NCBI RefSeq assembly: GCF_905475395.1 | Contig: NC_058338.1 | Span: forward strand, 49,015,935-49,079,934 | Length of the DNA: 64,000 nt | Direction of reading: 5' to 3' | From: Chrysoperla carnea | Taxonomy: Eukaryota > Arthropoda > Insecta > Neuroptera > Chrysopidae | Part shown: piece after piece, positions 1-15,200 of the stretch | How the letters are laid out: each line of letters opens with the position of its first letter | How positions within the stretch are numbered: the first letter of the stretch is position 1 | Notes under the pieces: generated by a model | Told to the model about the DNA's origin: nothing | What the model saw: only the letters and a program-made list of their open reading frames with translations | Database searches by the model: none | Translations under genes and position numbers: made by a program

Positions 1-199
1 AAATGCGCTGTTATTTTGTATTTTGTTCCTATAAGTTTGATGCGTGACCATAAAAATTCAAGGTAAAATTTTCACTTTTTCAAATTTTTAAACAATTTTA
101 ATTAAAATTATCAAATTTTTTTGGATTTTGTAATTTTTTTAATGAAATGTATGTTGTTAGATTTATAAAACAGAATTTTAACGATATAGAATATAGTTA

Positions 200-4304
<4,105 letters not shown>

Positions 4305-4956
4305 TTTTAAATTGTTTTATTAACATTGACAGTTGACTGTTATTATTTTAAGGTTATATTTACTAACATGGATAGTCTTATAATTTAAATTCACATGGAA
4401 TCATTTTATGTATGAAATTGAAACTATTTACAATAAATATTGTAATTTAGAATAATTTTATTTATAAATACTAATATAACCCATTTATGAGAATTATGAA
4501 AAAATATCTGGAATAAAAAGTAAATAACAATTTCCACTTTTTTAGTTTCTTTCAGTTGAATTTCAGATAATGGTTTAGTTTAGGTTTGATTTTGGTTTTA
4601 TTAATAACAGATGTCACTGTTTACATATTATTATGTATCTGTATTCTTTGATATTAGACATTAAATGGAAGATTTTTCAATTTTTTGAGAATTATTTACA
4701 ATGCATAACAGGGAATTATGAATTATATTTTTTATAATTATCAGGTTATGAAATGGATTAAATGAGACTTAGCGCGGTTACAAACTGAAAGAATTGATCA
4801 GGGCCGGATTAACCCTCAACGGGGCCCTAGGCAAACAGTTTGGGAGCCCTTTCACGTCCGTTCCGTTCTTTTCTCGATTAAAAATACAAACTTATATCTT
4901 TCATAAAAAATTTATTGTCACAATGTAATAATATCAATAAAATTACTATCTATATT

Positions 4957-5410
4957 TTAAACATGTCGTTTTCTACATTTGTTTTTGGCAAATTCATCAA
5001 TTATATCATCAATATCGATTTTGTTCATTAAATCTGACTCAATGCAAAGTATACCTAACATCTCGATTCTAACATCGCATTTTTAATTGCGAGAACCCTG
5101 GTGGAAAAAATATTTGAAAAAAGAATAAGTCTTAATAAGTCTTAGAAAACTCTGAAAAAGTCTTAGAAACTTTAAAAAAGTATTAAGAACTCTGAATTAG
5201 ACTAGTCCGAAAACGTAAAGAAATCCAAAGTTCCTAAGACTTTTCAGAATTTCTTATTCTTTCTTCAAATATTTTTTCCACCAGGGAAGGATCGTTCGGC
5301 AGAACAATTTGTGATCATTAATGTTAGAAAAATCCGAAGAGCTATTTCTGTGTTAGGAAATACATCGGCTAATTGATCTTCCATTAGAATTTTATACAAA
5401 TGACTATGAG
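4957..5410 (-). pseudogene. hAT transposase C-terminal fragment, split by a MITE
   Basis: On the minus strand the region 5410-5287 reads a segment with LYKILMEDQLADVFPNTEI and ALRIFLTLMITNCSAERSF. This is the hAT C-terminal (ZMYM-like) dimerisation motif including the hallmark (A/S)ERSFS. After the inserted MITE it resumes at 5095 with SQLK, then, with frame damage, IESDLMNKIDIDDIIDEFA and a stop at 4957-4959. The rest of the transposase is missing. Dead copy. Confidence 0.8.
5096..5286. mobile_element. MITE with about 34-bp terminal inverted repeats (copy 1)
   Basis: Starts CCCTGGTGGAAAAAATATTT and ends with the reverse complement of the same sequence, with arms continuing through AAAGAATAAG. 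It sits in the hAT transposase coding remnant. Removing it together with a 2-bp AA duplication restores the AERSF-SQLK junction, so the target duplication seems to be AA. A second family member is at 42284-42573. Confidence 0.8.
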
Positions 5411-5778
5411 TTTTTACTATGTAATTGTTTACGGTGAGTATTCTCAGACTTGACTATCCCCGAACGAATTCTCCGTCTTATATACAAATTCAAATGTTCC
5501 AGAATATTATAGAAAATTCCAGTCATTTATTGTTCTCGAATATTCTCGATCTTTTCATTAACTTCTATTCTCGAACATTCACAAAAAGATATTTTTTAAG
5601 TGATACTAAATGATACATTCATTTATTTGTCATCCATGATCATTAATCATTCATCATTCTATTTGAAATTTCCGCTTGAAGGCTTCTACTGCACCCTCTG
5701 TTCCAAAAATAACCGAAATTTTTCAAAATAAAAACAACCAGTGTACATTTTGAGATAATTCTTTTTTATTATTCAACT

Positions 5779-6157
5779 AGCGACCCGCCCCGGCTTCGCA
5801 CGGGTGCAATGCTGATACTAAATACACTACAGAAAAACTTTTTACATTTTTAACTATTTATTTTATTTTTACAACATATTACAGAATGTCTTTATAAACA
5901 ACGTTCACAGCTTTCTTGTCATTAGACAATACAAACATGTTAATGAAAAATGTAATTATTTACGACATCACATTAGAAACCTCAAAAATAGCAGTACTTC
6001 TCCACTATTTAATGGATGTTATTATACATATAAACCTTCCTCTTGAATCACTCTATCTATTAAACCGCATCAAAATCCGTTGCGTAGTTTCAAAGATTTA
6101 AGCATACAAAGGGACATAGGGACAGAGAAAGCGACTTTGTTTTATATTATGTAGTGA
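5779..6157. repeat. Dispersed repeat starting GACCCGCCCCGGCTTCGCAC
   Basis: A unit beginning ctagcGACCCGCCCCGGCTT and ending near a segment with AAAGGGACATAGGGACAGAG and tatgtagtgat. An inverted, diverged part of the same family lies just outside the hAT element at about 6770-6910 (gtctttctgtccctaatccc). I recall similar ends from arthropod interspersed repeats but cannot place it in a class with certainty. Confidence 0.5.
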
Positions 6158-6215
6158 TATACTCTCCTTTCACTTCGATACACTTCTTTGCACGCACATA
6201 CAATTTGTCAAATGA

Positions 6216-6481
6216 GTGCCGGATTAAGCCCATCGGGGGCCCTAGGCCAATAAAATTTTGGGGCCCTCTTTTTTGAATAATTTTAAAATTAATCGTTATT
6301 TTGAATATTTTGAGTTTCAAAATACATATTATCATGAAATAAATTGGTTGAAAAGAAATTTTTTCGAAATTTGAAAAAAAAATAACTTGAAATTGAAAAT
6401 TTTTGTTCAAAAATAATCATATCAGATTTTCGTGGGGGCCCCTGCCCGTCGGGGGCTCTAGGCCATGGCCTAGTCCGGCCT
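6216..6481. mobile_element. Possible nested hAT-like MITE
   Basis: Left end gccggattaagccc with cgggggccctaggcc, and right end gggggctctaggcc with tagtccggcc, form a GC-rich imperfect inverted repeat that resembles the outer hAT ends. No clean target duplication is visible (aaatgagt versus taatgggt, 6 of 8). It could instead be an internal rearranged part of the outer element. Confidence 0.4.
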
Positions 6482-7327
6482 AATGGGTAATTTAGCACTG
6501 CTTGTCTAGTTCGTCGGTCGTCGCCTTTTGAATGCGGTCAATTGAGTTTTATTTATTTGAGTAAAATTTATTTTCAGTTCTGATTATATTTTTCTTTCAC
6601 TCTCTAGAATTTCATGTTTGTAAGAAAATTTTAGAAGTCTTTTTCATTTTTCGGGAGCCCCCTAAAATCGAGGGCCCCAGGCAACTGCCTATTCTGCTTT
6701 CTTGTTAATCCGGCCCTGGAGTTGATATACGAATTGCTACACAAGCTATAGCTCTCCTTCGGAGAAAATTGCTAAATAATTATGTATATCAAATATCATC
6801 AGCAATACATAGTTTAAATCGAAGTCGCTTACCGTCTTTCTGTCCCTAATCCCTATGTATGCTTAGATCTTTAAAAATACGCAACGATTTTTTTTCTAGT
6901 AGATACAGTGATTCCAGAAGAAGGTTTTAATTATGTATAATACTTGCATAATATAGTATGAGTAAAGATTCAATAACGGATTTTTTCCTGGTCTATAATA
7001 AAAAAATTTGTAAAAGTAATTTCGTATCATGGAAAACAAATTTTATTAACAATAAATGAAATATATAACATATAACATATAACACATATAAATAACAATA
7101 ACAAATCGACTAAAATTAATAATAGGTATAATGAAAATCACAGACCCTGAAATTCTATAAATATATAGTTGCATTTCCCGTGCAATCTGCCCTGTAGAAG
7201 TAAAGAGAATTCCTAAAAATAAAATCAGTACGCTCATTTGAAGCTCTAAAATTTTTTCAAAATCAATATAACTCTGAAGAATATGTAAAGCAAACGGTAC
7301 ACAACAACACACACGGCAATAATTTAC

Positions 7328-8542
7328 CGGGTGTTTTAAAATAAAGGATACGATCGAATAAACAACCATACAGTCAGAATATTAAGATGTCGAAAAATGA
7401 CCTTTATAGAGAGTAGTGATCTTAGATTTTACTTAAAAAATAATCGACAAATAATTGTAAATTGAAAATCTACCTACATGGTTAGAAACAAATTTTTAAT
7501 TAAAATGGTGCGAAATGTTGAAAAAGACTCTCAGGCATACCGAAATTATAAGGGTCCTTTCTTGTAGTAGTCTACGGAACCCTGAAAATTGAAATCTAGG
7601 AAAAAATATTTAAAATAAAATTTTCATAATTTTACCAAAGAATCTTCTCTAAAAATTGGATTCTTCCATTTAAAGAAGTTAATATTACATTCGTTTTACT
7701 TTACATAATAGCCCACACTTGGAGCTTTCATAAAGATTATTTTTCGAAATCTAAATATCCGTGCGAGTTGTTATAGTGCAATAAAATGAAGATTTAAACT
7801 ACCATCAAAACGAAAGCTTGCATTTTGGAATGGAATATTTTGAAGTTCGTTTTGACACATATTTGAAGTAGGTATACATAGTTAAAAAATATTGAATTCT
7901 ATTTAGGGGGTAGAAAAACATGAAAAACTATCCCCAAAATCATTTTTTTTGAAAATATCTCGAAAACATACGAAGAGGAAAAAAGTTTTAAATAAAAAAT
8001 CAAAACATCAAAATTTTTCAAAAAATCATTTTTAATCACTTTTGGGGTATATGGAATAGAACCCGAGATATTTGTAATAAAAAAAATCTAATTTATACCC
8101 CAGCCACAAAAAAAAAATATCATGTATAGTACTGAAAAACGTAATTTTTGAAGGGTTTTCCGATTTTCTGGAAGAAATTTTTTCATATTTTATGCGGCTG
8201 AGCTATAAATTAGATTTGATTATTGCAAATATCTCGATTTCCATTGCAAATACGTCAAAAGTGATTAGAAATGACTTTATATATCTACATTTTTTATTCA
8301 AAACATTTTTCTATATTTTTTAATGTTTTCGATTTATTTTCAAAAATGATTTTGGGGGGAAGTTTTTAATTTTTTTCTACTCCCTAAATAGAATTCAATA
8401 TTTTTTAACTATGTATACATCAAATTTATGTTAAAGCAAACTTGTATTCAAAAATGCAGACTCCCGTTTTTATGGTAGTTTAAAACTTCATTTTATTGGA
8501 CTATTAATTTCAACCGTATCCTTTCTTTCATAAGTTCACCCG
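7328..8542. mobile_element. Fold-back element with arms of several hundred bp
   Basis: The outer ends CGGGTG...aaaggatac (7328 onward) and gtatcctttctttc...CACCCG (to 8542) are inverted copies. Inside, 7770-8110 and 8170-8500 are near-complementary over about 350 bp; both arms contain TATACATAGTTAAAAAATAT and aaaatgaag...aaactaccat. The centre, about 8110-8165, is unpaired. No coding capacity is seen. This is a typical non-autonomous fold-back or MITE structure. Confidence 0.7.
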
Positions 8543-8582
8543 CTATATAAATGTATACCAAATTTGTTTTTGACGACTCTCT

Positions 8583-9647
8583 CTAATAATTATTTATTGC
8601 TAGTGGTGGTCCCTCCAAATACCTATATTCACTGTGTGGGCCAATCCAAATTGGTACATAGACATCCAAAACTTCATTCTCATTGGAATTTGATTCCAAT
8701 GCAGCTGAATCAGATGGTAGATCTTGATTATTTTTATCATTATTATTTGGTGAAACAACTGTTGTAGGATTCTCAACACTTTCCACAGAATTTTCAACAC
8801 TGCTACTTTGATCATTAATTACATCAGTTGGTCCATTATTAATCCTTACACTTGACACAATTGGATCATTATTCTGTCCTACATATTGAGAATTTCTCAC
8901 ATTTTGTACGACCCGTGTTGAATTATCAATATTTTGAATACTATTTGTGGTTATTTCAGGTTGTGCATGGTAAGATTGTATGGGATTATAAGGTAAAATA
9001 GGATAATATGGATATGAATAATAGGGTAAATAAGGATTTATAGGACGGAAAGGTTTAAATAAATTTAACGGATAATAAGGATTATACACTGCATAAGGAG
9101 AATAATCATATGCAGTTGTTAAACGGTTCGTTGAAATATCTGAAAAATCGTTATTATCACGATATTGTGTACCAATATCGGTTGTAACAAATTGTATAGA
9201 ATCACTGTATGGATAATTTTGTACATTTTGTGCAGCGATTTGTTCCGATTGTGTACTGTATGGTGATTTTTGTAATGGTTGATATAGTGATGATAATTTC
9301 ACTTGTGATTGTTGAGATTGTTGTGATTTTGGCCGTGATATCGATGGTAAAACTACAATATGTGGAAATCGATAATTTCGTTTAATTGTTGATACTGCAG
9401 GTGATTGAATGGTTTGTGGTTTCGGTGTTGTTGTGGTTGATGTCGAGATCACTGTTTGTTGAACGATATTCTGTTCGATGTTCACTTCACTGTTACGCGT
9501 GTTATTTATGTTCACGATTTGCGTCTTATCGTTAACGGTTTGTGTTGCATTTTGCGTTGATGTATTGTTGCCATTAAATATTTGTCCTGTTGGTGTATTA
9601 CAAAATACCGTTGATATTACGGTGAATATTAAGAATAAACGTATCAT
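8583..9647 (-). CDS. Secreted Pro/Tyr/Asn/Gln-rich low-complexity protein, unknown function
   Basis: A 354-residue uninterrupted reading frame starting MIRLFLIFTVISTVFC, a clear cleavable signal peptide of about 16 residues, so the product is probably secreted. Residues about 17-60 are Asn/Thr/Gln-rich. A Thr/Pro stretch (TSTTTTPKPQ) and Ser/Gln repeats follow. Around residues 185-230 is a Pro-Tyr block with repeats such as NPYLPYYSYPYYPILPY. The C-terminal third is Asn/Ser/Asp/Glu-rich and ends in the less biased DVYVPIWIGPHSEYRYLEG. No enzyme motif, Cys framework or RR-type chitin-binding consensus is seen. Similar composition occurs in cuticle, eggshell, silk or salivary-sheath proteins of insects, but I do not recognise the family. 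The gene appears intronless. The ATG follows an A-rich leader, and a TATA-like cataatataaaa-type stretch (minus strand, near 9730-9740) is a possible promoter. The coding call is strong; function is open. Confidence 0.75.
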   Translation of the reverse strand: MIRLFLIFTVISTVFCNTPTGQIFNGNNTSTQNATQTVNDKTQIVNINNTRNSEVNIEQNIVQQTVISTSTTTTPKPQTIQSPAVSTIKRNYRFPHIVVLPSISRPKSQQSQQSQVKLSSLYQPLQKSPYSTQSEQIAAQNVQNYPYSDSIQFVTTDIGTQYRDNNDFSDISTNRLTTAYDYSPYAVYNPYYPLNLFKPFRPINPYLPYYSYPYYPILPYNPIQSYHAQPEITTNSIQNIDNSTRVVQNVRNSQYVGQNNDPIVSSVRINNGPTDVINDQSSSVENSVESVENPTTVVSPNNNDKNNQDLPSDSAALESNSNENEVLDVYVPIWIGPHSEYRYLEGPPLAINNY

Positions 9648-9659
9648 TTTTTTTTCTTT

Positions 9660-12294
9660 TTAATTTGAGCACTTGTAGTAACTTAACACTCGTGTGAATC
9701 TATGAATAAAAAAACCAACATCAAATCTATTTTATATTGAATTGATATTCGTATGTTTATAAATTACTACGTGAGCAAATTAGTAAAAACAATAAAAAAT
9801 ACCACGTGTTTTTCTTCTGCATAGATAGTATCTACATTTTTTGAATGAAGAAATTTTAGTGAGTTTAATTACTTTTTTAACTTTTTGGTAAACTGTTATT
9901 GTTTCTGAGCAGCAAGCTCTATGGGGTAGGTCTAAGCGGACGGGCTAAGTACAGCTATTAATGAATTGGACCTGCAAGTTAATTAACATGAATAATCGCT
10001 GATCAAAAGTTATTATCAAATAAATTGTAGGTAAAACGAACCGTCCCGAGTAGCAGAACAGCTATTAATCCCCTTCCCTCCGGTCCAAGGGGATAGAATA
10101 GGGGTATGATATTTTGTATGAAAATACGTCATTTTTCAATATACTACTTTACACATTTAAAAAAATTTTGCGCATATAGAATGCTAAATTGTCAGCAAAT
10201 ATAATGGGGTACATATTATTTATTAAAAAATAAGGGTTCCGTTCCAAAAAATTTAAAGGCCATGAAATTGTGAACGAAAGGGGGAGACAAGCGGGGCAGG
10301 GGAAGTGAATGCCCAACTAACATGACATTCATTGACTCTTAGCCGGTACGAAGTTCGCCGGGTCAGCTCGTTTTTAATAAACTAGAAAAGTTAATAAAAC
10401 TAACAAATTAAAAAATATGTGGTTCCATATAAAAATAAAAAAAACAGAGTTGATCTCTGCTTGAACTTGAAGACGTTCAAGTTCATATGTAAAAAAAAAA
10501 AAAAAAAATCATACCAAGTAGTAAATAACTATAATCCTAATAAGCCGTTTAACGTTGCATTAAGTCCTACGGAACCCTATGTGTAAAGATAGTGAAAATA
10601 CGTGAGCAATATTTTTGTAAACTGTTGATGTTTGCAATTTTAATTACAGATAAAATAATTAGAATTTGGATTCAAATTTTACAGTGCAATGATTTTTTAT
10701 CATTTAAATTTTACGTGTATGAATGGATATTTTAATAAAGATTAAAATAATTAAAGATTACAAAATAAAACGCTGTAAATGATTCCACACGACTTTCATT
10801 CCGCATTACATTTTAGACCAAAGTTTTTATGTCTCAAAATTCGTTTAGATTTTATCTAGGGAAAATTTTCTTTCGTTTATTTGAAATATAACCGCTCCCT
10901 TAAAATACTATTTGAAGCTGCGCTAACTAATTTTCAATACCTTCTATTTTATATAGCTTCATAGAAAACCCCTGGAAACTAAATCGCGGCCTGGATTAAT
11001 TTTACAACTCTATGAAGTCGGGCCTCCCACTCGAAAATTAGAACAAAATGCCAATAATTTATTGTCCGATTTATAATTTCCGCCCGAAAAAACGAATTTT
11101 GTAAGCCCTTCAAATTTGATTTTCTAACTATATACTACCAACTAAAAGCTACTTATCAGTTAAAACAACCTTCTATTCTCTTATATTTTCGGATACAACC
11201 TCTGAAAACTAAATTATGCAATTTATCCTTCAGAGGATCTAAAAGCTTTTCTTCGAAAAAAAATGTTGGTTTTTAAGATGTTAAAGGGTCAAAAGTGGTG
11301 GACGCAGTCCAAACACTTTTGAATCTGGCAACATAGTAGGCCAATAGGCCAATTGAATTACGGATTGTACGTGATTTTGTTGGTTACAGGTCAGAAGTGG
11401 TTTTAATCTATGAAGGGGGGTACTCACATTATGAACCTGCGAGAGAGGTTTATTTTTTTTAAATATTTCTTTTCGAAGCAAATTTTAAAATCGCATCTCG
11501 TTAAGTTGAAAAATCATTGAGAAAATTAATTTTGCAACTAAGGAATTTTCGCCATTTTTTAAACCGCTGTAACTGTAGTAAAAATATGAATATGAATATG
11601 GGTATAGGCAACAAAATTGTTAAATAAAATTGACATTTTGTTCTTTCGATTCCCGCCATTGAAATTGCGATCGGATAAAAACTCAGACCTTGAGGCCTGC
11701 TCAAAGTCAATCACTTTTTTTCAGACACCTAGTGCAAAATGAAGTTGTACGAAAACTATTAGATCAAATGAAACGTTTCAAAGCTAATTTTGTCCTTTGA
11801 AGTATAAGCTACAAGATGTAGGGGTAAATTTTTTGTAGGGCCAAACAATTAAATTTTAGAAAAACATCTAAGGAACAAAAAGTTCCACAGCACCAGTATC
11901 CTAAAGTGCACCATTTAGCACGTAAGCATTATCTTATTCCGTTATTCTATTGGCCTATAGGTTTTTTATACTTGCTTGACTCTTTTAAATCGCCCTTAAA
12001 AAAATTTTAGTTGACTAATTTTACACATTCAATCGCTTACTATATTTGTAATTGAAGAAGTCTTAAAAATAAAAACAAAGTAGAAGGCAATTATTACACA
12101 CATTAACAATTTTTATTTAAATTTAAAATTAACAAATAAATTACGTACTTCAAAAAAAAAAGACTATTTATTCCAATCAGGTACAAAAGTAATCATTTAA
12201 ATATGAACCCGTTATTCTTCACTATTATACCTATATTATCACACATTCCACAACTAAATATCATATCACATTTTTTTAATAATCAAGATGATTT
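9660..12294. other. Intergenic DNA, no gene seen
   Basis: AT-rich spacer between the secreted-protein gene and the 3' end of DNAJC28. It contains a Helitron-like terminal remnant near 10341-10370, and a GGGG-rich segment at 10060-10310 that looks like old repeat DNA. Short open frames at 11281-11710 show no domain and are not called. Confidence 0.6.
10341..10370 (+). repeat. Helitron-like 3' terminal remnant
   Basis: The sequence ggtacGAAGTTCGCCGGGTC followed by agctcg matches the 3' end of the better-preserved Helitron-like element at 48617-49125 (aaaGTTCGCCGGGTCAGCTAG), but the final CTAG is mutated to CTCG. The left boundary is not visible. Confidence 0.45.
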
Positions 12295-15200
12295 TCATAA
12301 ATTAATAAACGATCCAATAAAACGTAAAAATCCAGAATTACTTAATTTTGTGGTTGTTTTTGTTGAAGATATTGTCTGCGTACTTGCAGTTGCATTGCTA
12401 TTAGTATTTTTACAACGACTAACGCCCTTTTCTAGTATCTTTTTACTTAATTTTTTAATATTTACATTAACCATTTGTTTTTGTAAAATTGGTACAACCA
12501 AATTATAATATTGGATTTTTTTATTGATCTTATCTACTGTATCGTGATATTTCTCAAGACATTTTTCCCAACGTCTTTCCTCTTCATCGGTCAGTGGCAT
12601 TGCATTAAACATTTTACGGTCCTCAGCAAGGGCACTCTTCAACTTTGTTATGTCTTCACGTATACCCTTTTGTAGTGTTATCCATTCGGGTGTAAAACCA
12701 TTTTCAATTAAAACCTTAAAAACAAAATTAGGATTTTAACTTTTGTACTGGTTTTCGTATTGTGACAATATCCTGCAATTAAGTTGTGTTAAGTGCTATC
12801 AGATACATAGGTTAGGTTACAGTGGCTCTCCTGGTGTGAGACACACTTAGACCATAGAGATCGTTGTGATACCGAAAAAGGGTTGCCCATCTCCGGCCAC
12901 TAGAGATGTTTGTTCAGGAGTGCTTTGACAATAACGGACTTCAAGTCGGAGAGATCGTCAAAGAAAGGCTGGCTCAAGTGAGTCCATATCCTCGTAGCAA
13001 GAGATGGCAGCCTCTCCTCTTCACAGTGGCAGCCTGCCGCCTAACCAGTGTCCTGTAATAGCCGCAACAATTTTGCTAATAGAGGCCCTTGGAAGAGATT
13101 TAAGATCTTCGGAACGCCTACGATTATACTCAGACTTTATCTGTCTTGTGTACCACAATTATGTTCGCTCCTCCATTTCAGATTGGCCTTTTTTAAGATA
13201 TCCTCTTTGAGGGGCAACTTACTGTTCGCAAATGGAACTTCCGAATGTCTATTAATGCTTGTGACCGGCAGCATTGTGCCATTTTTATCAACCTTGTACA
13301 CCAGCATTTTTTTAGAAGTTTCTTCTATTTTACACTTAAATGCACTAAATTATTAAGTTTTTTGAAATATTTACCTGATTTAATTTGTGAGTTGTAAAAT
13401 CTACATATGGATTAAAATTCTGATTTAATTTTAATGGTTTTCCACTTCCTGGAAGATTATTAAATTCACCTTTTGACATTGACTCTTGAATTAAATCTTC
13501 AACAATACGGTCTATACCATATCTGAAAAAGTGAAAATAAAGTCAATTTAATTACAATTATTTTACTATATTTATAAAAACCAAAACTAAAATCATAAAA
13601 TTAAAAAACATGACATATGTGGAACTCTTAGATTACAAAGAGTTCCATAGAACGGTTTCCCGAGTGCAATGACAATTTTATTTGTAGGTGGCGAGTAAAT
13701 GAGTGACCTTTCCATTTGTGTATACAGACAGATTAACTAATGCAACTTGCTTCTTATTTCGTTCATTGGGAGGACACTCCTTTTTTTTAATTATAAATTT
13801 ATATTTTATACATTTTTACTTTATTATATTATAAATATTATAATAAAGTATTGTGATAGAAAAAAAATCGATATCGGGGTTTCAACGGAAATACACGTTT
13901 TGAGGGTCCTTGATTCCAAAAAAGTGGTTTTAAAAAAATTTTGAGTCCGTCGGTATGTCGGTATGATGCAGGTATGTCTGTTACCAAGCTGTAGCCTTCA
14001 ATTTTCAACCGATTTTTCTCAAACTCGGTACATAGGTTCAGTTTGGTCATAATTCCAGACGATTTTTTCATTTTTTCCTAGGTCTTTTTTCAAGGGTACT
14101 TCCCTCTAGGCCAAATACAGGAAAATGGCATTTTCTAGGGAGAGGCTGAGGAGACAGCAGTGAAACTTCGTATTAGGTTTTATATCAACAAGGTCCTAGG
14201 TTTGATATAACTCCCCTTTGGGACCCCTCCCCCTGTAGCCGTGGAGCCGGAGGGGATGAAATTGTCAAAAGTGGTCAAATCAACCCTACCCAAAATTGAT
14301 CAAATGTTATTTAAAATGTCTTTTTAAGTAACTTTTGTAACTTGGTATTCTTTGCTTAACCTCACCCCTACCAAACTACATCCTTCTAAATATTATATTA
14401 AATCCAATAAATACCTAAGCCTGTTCCTCATTACCGGATCCGGTTTTTAAATAATTCTTACAATTGGCTGCTTTCAATAAAAATATTACAAGAATAATCA
14501 ATTTTATAATATAATAAAGTCTTGTCCGATGTTTCGGACAGTTTATTTCATTTTGTAATACAATCTACACTTTAATAATCTGCTGTAGCTCTTTGGCTAA
14601 TAATACGTATCTCTCACATCCTACAAGATACTTACTTCGTCTTAATTTTATGGTTATGTCTATAGTTTTTATTATCATTCGTTTTAAGTTTTTTATCTTC
14701 TGGCTGAACGGATGATTTATTTAAACGATGCTGTAACACATTATCGGCCGCTTGCATTGCACGCTTTTTCGCATATTCTTGCTGTCGTTGATATGGCGAT
14801 CCTGAGCCCACACCGTCGAATGATAAATACTGTCTATGTTGTGGCGCTACATGCTAAAATAATACCATATTCTGAATCTCACTCATGTTACAAAACAATA
14901 AAAGTTATAATTTTTCTTGAGAACTTGGGCAAAAATAAACTGGATATTAGATTTTAAAATTTGCAACGATTTTGTTACAAATTTTAAATAAAAGTAATTA
15001 GTTTTGTTCTTATATTGCTGTACCTTGATGAAGTTGGAAAATAAAGCTAAACGAAACGTTGCAAATTTTGAATATAAATAATATTATCAAATCGATTTCT
15101 CCAATTTTAAATTGTTGTTAAAAATTTTACCTTAATATCCTGTTTTTCAGTTGACTTTTCGATTTCATCCACCTTCGTTGTATGGGGATGATTTTTTAAT

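Larger units (their letters stand above)
4799..6718 (-). mobile_element. hAT-type DNA transposon with 15-bp TIRs and 8-bp target duplication, nested and decayed
   Basis: Both ends carry the same 15-bp inverted repeat, CAGGGCCGGATTAAC. The flanks are gaattgat (4791-4798) and gagttgat (6719-6726), an 8-bp target-site duplication with one mismatch, as expected for hAT. Inside is a minus-strand remnant of the transposase C-terminal dimerisation domain. The element has been bombarded by others: a MITE at 5096-5286, a dispersed repeat at 5779-6157, and a GC-rich hAT-like inner piece around 6216-6481. It is certainly non-functional now. Confidence 0.85.

Noticed and set aside
12203-12508. Plus-strand hydrophobic open frame
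   Set aside because: Antisense shadow of the last DNAJC28 exon, whose minus-strand protein matches the family.
13004-13356. Two plus-strand open frames
   Set aside because: Antisense of the decayed non-LTR ORF2 fragment.
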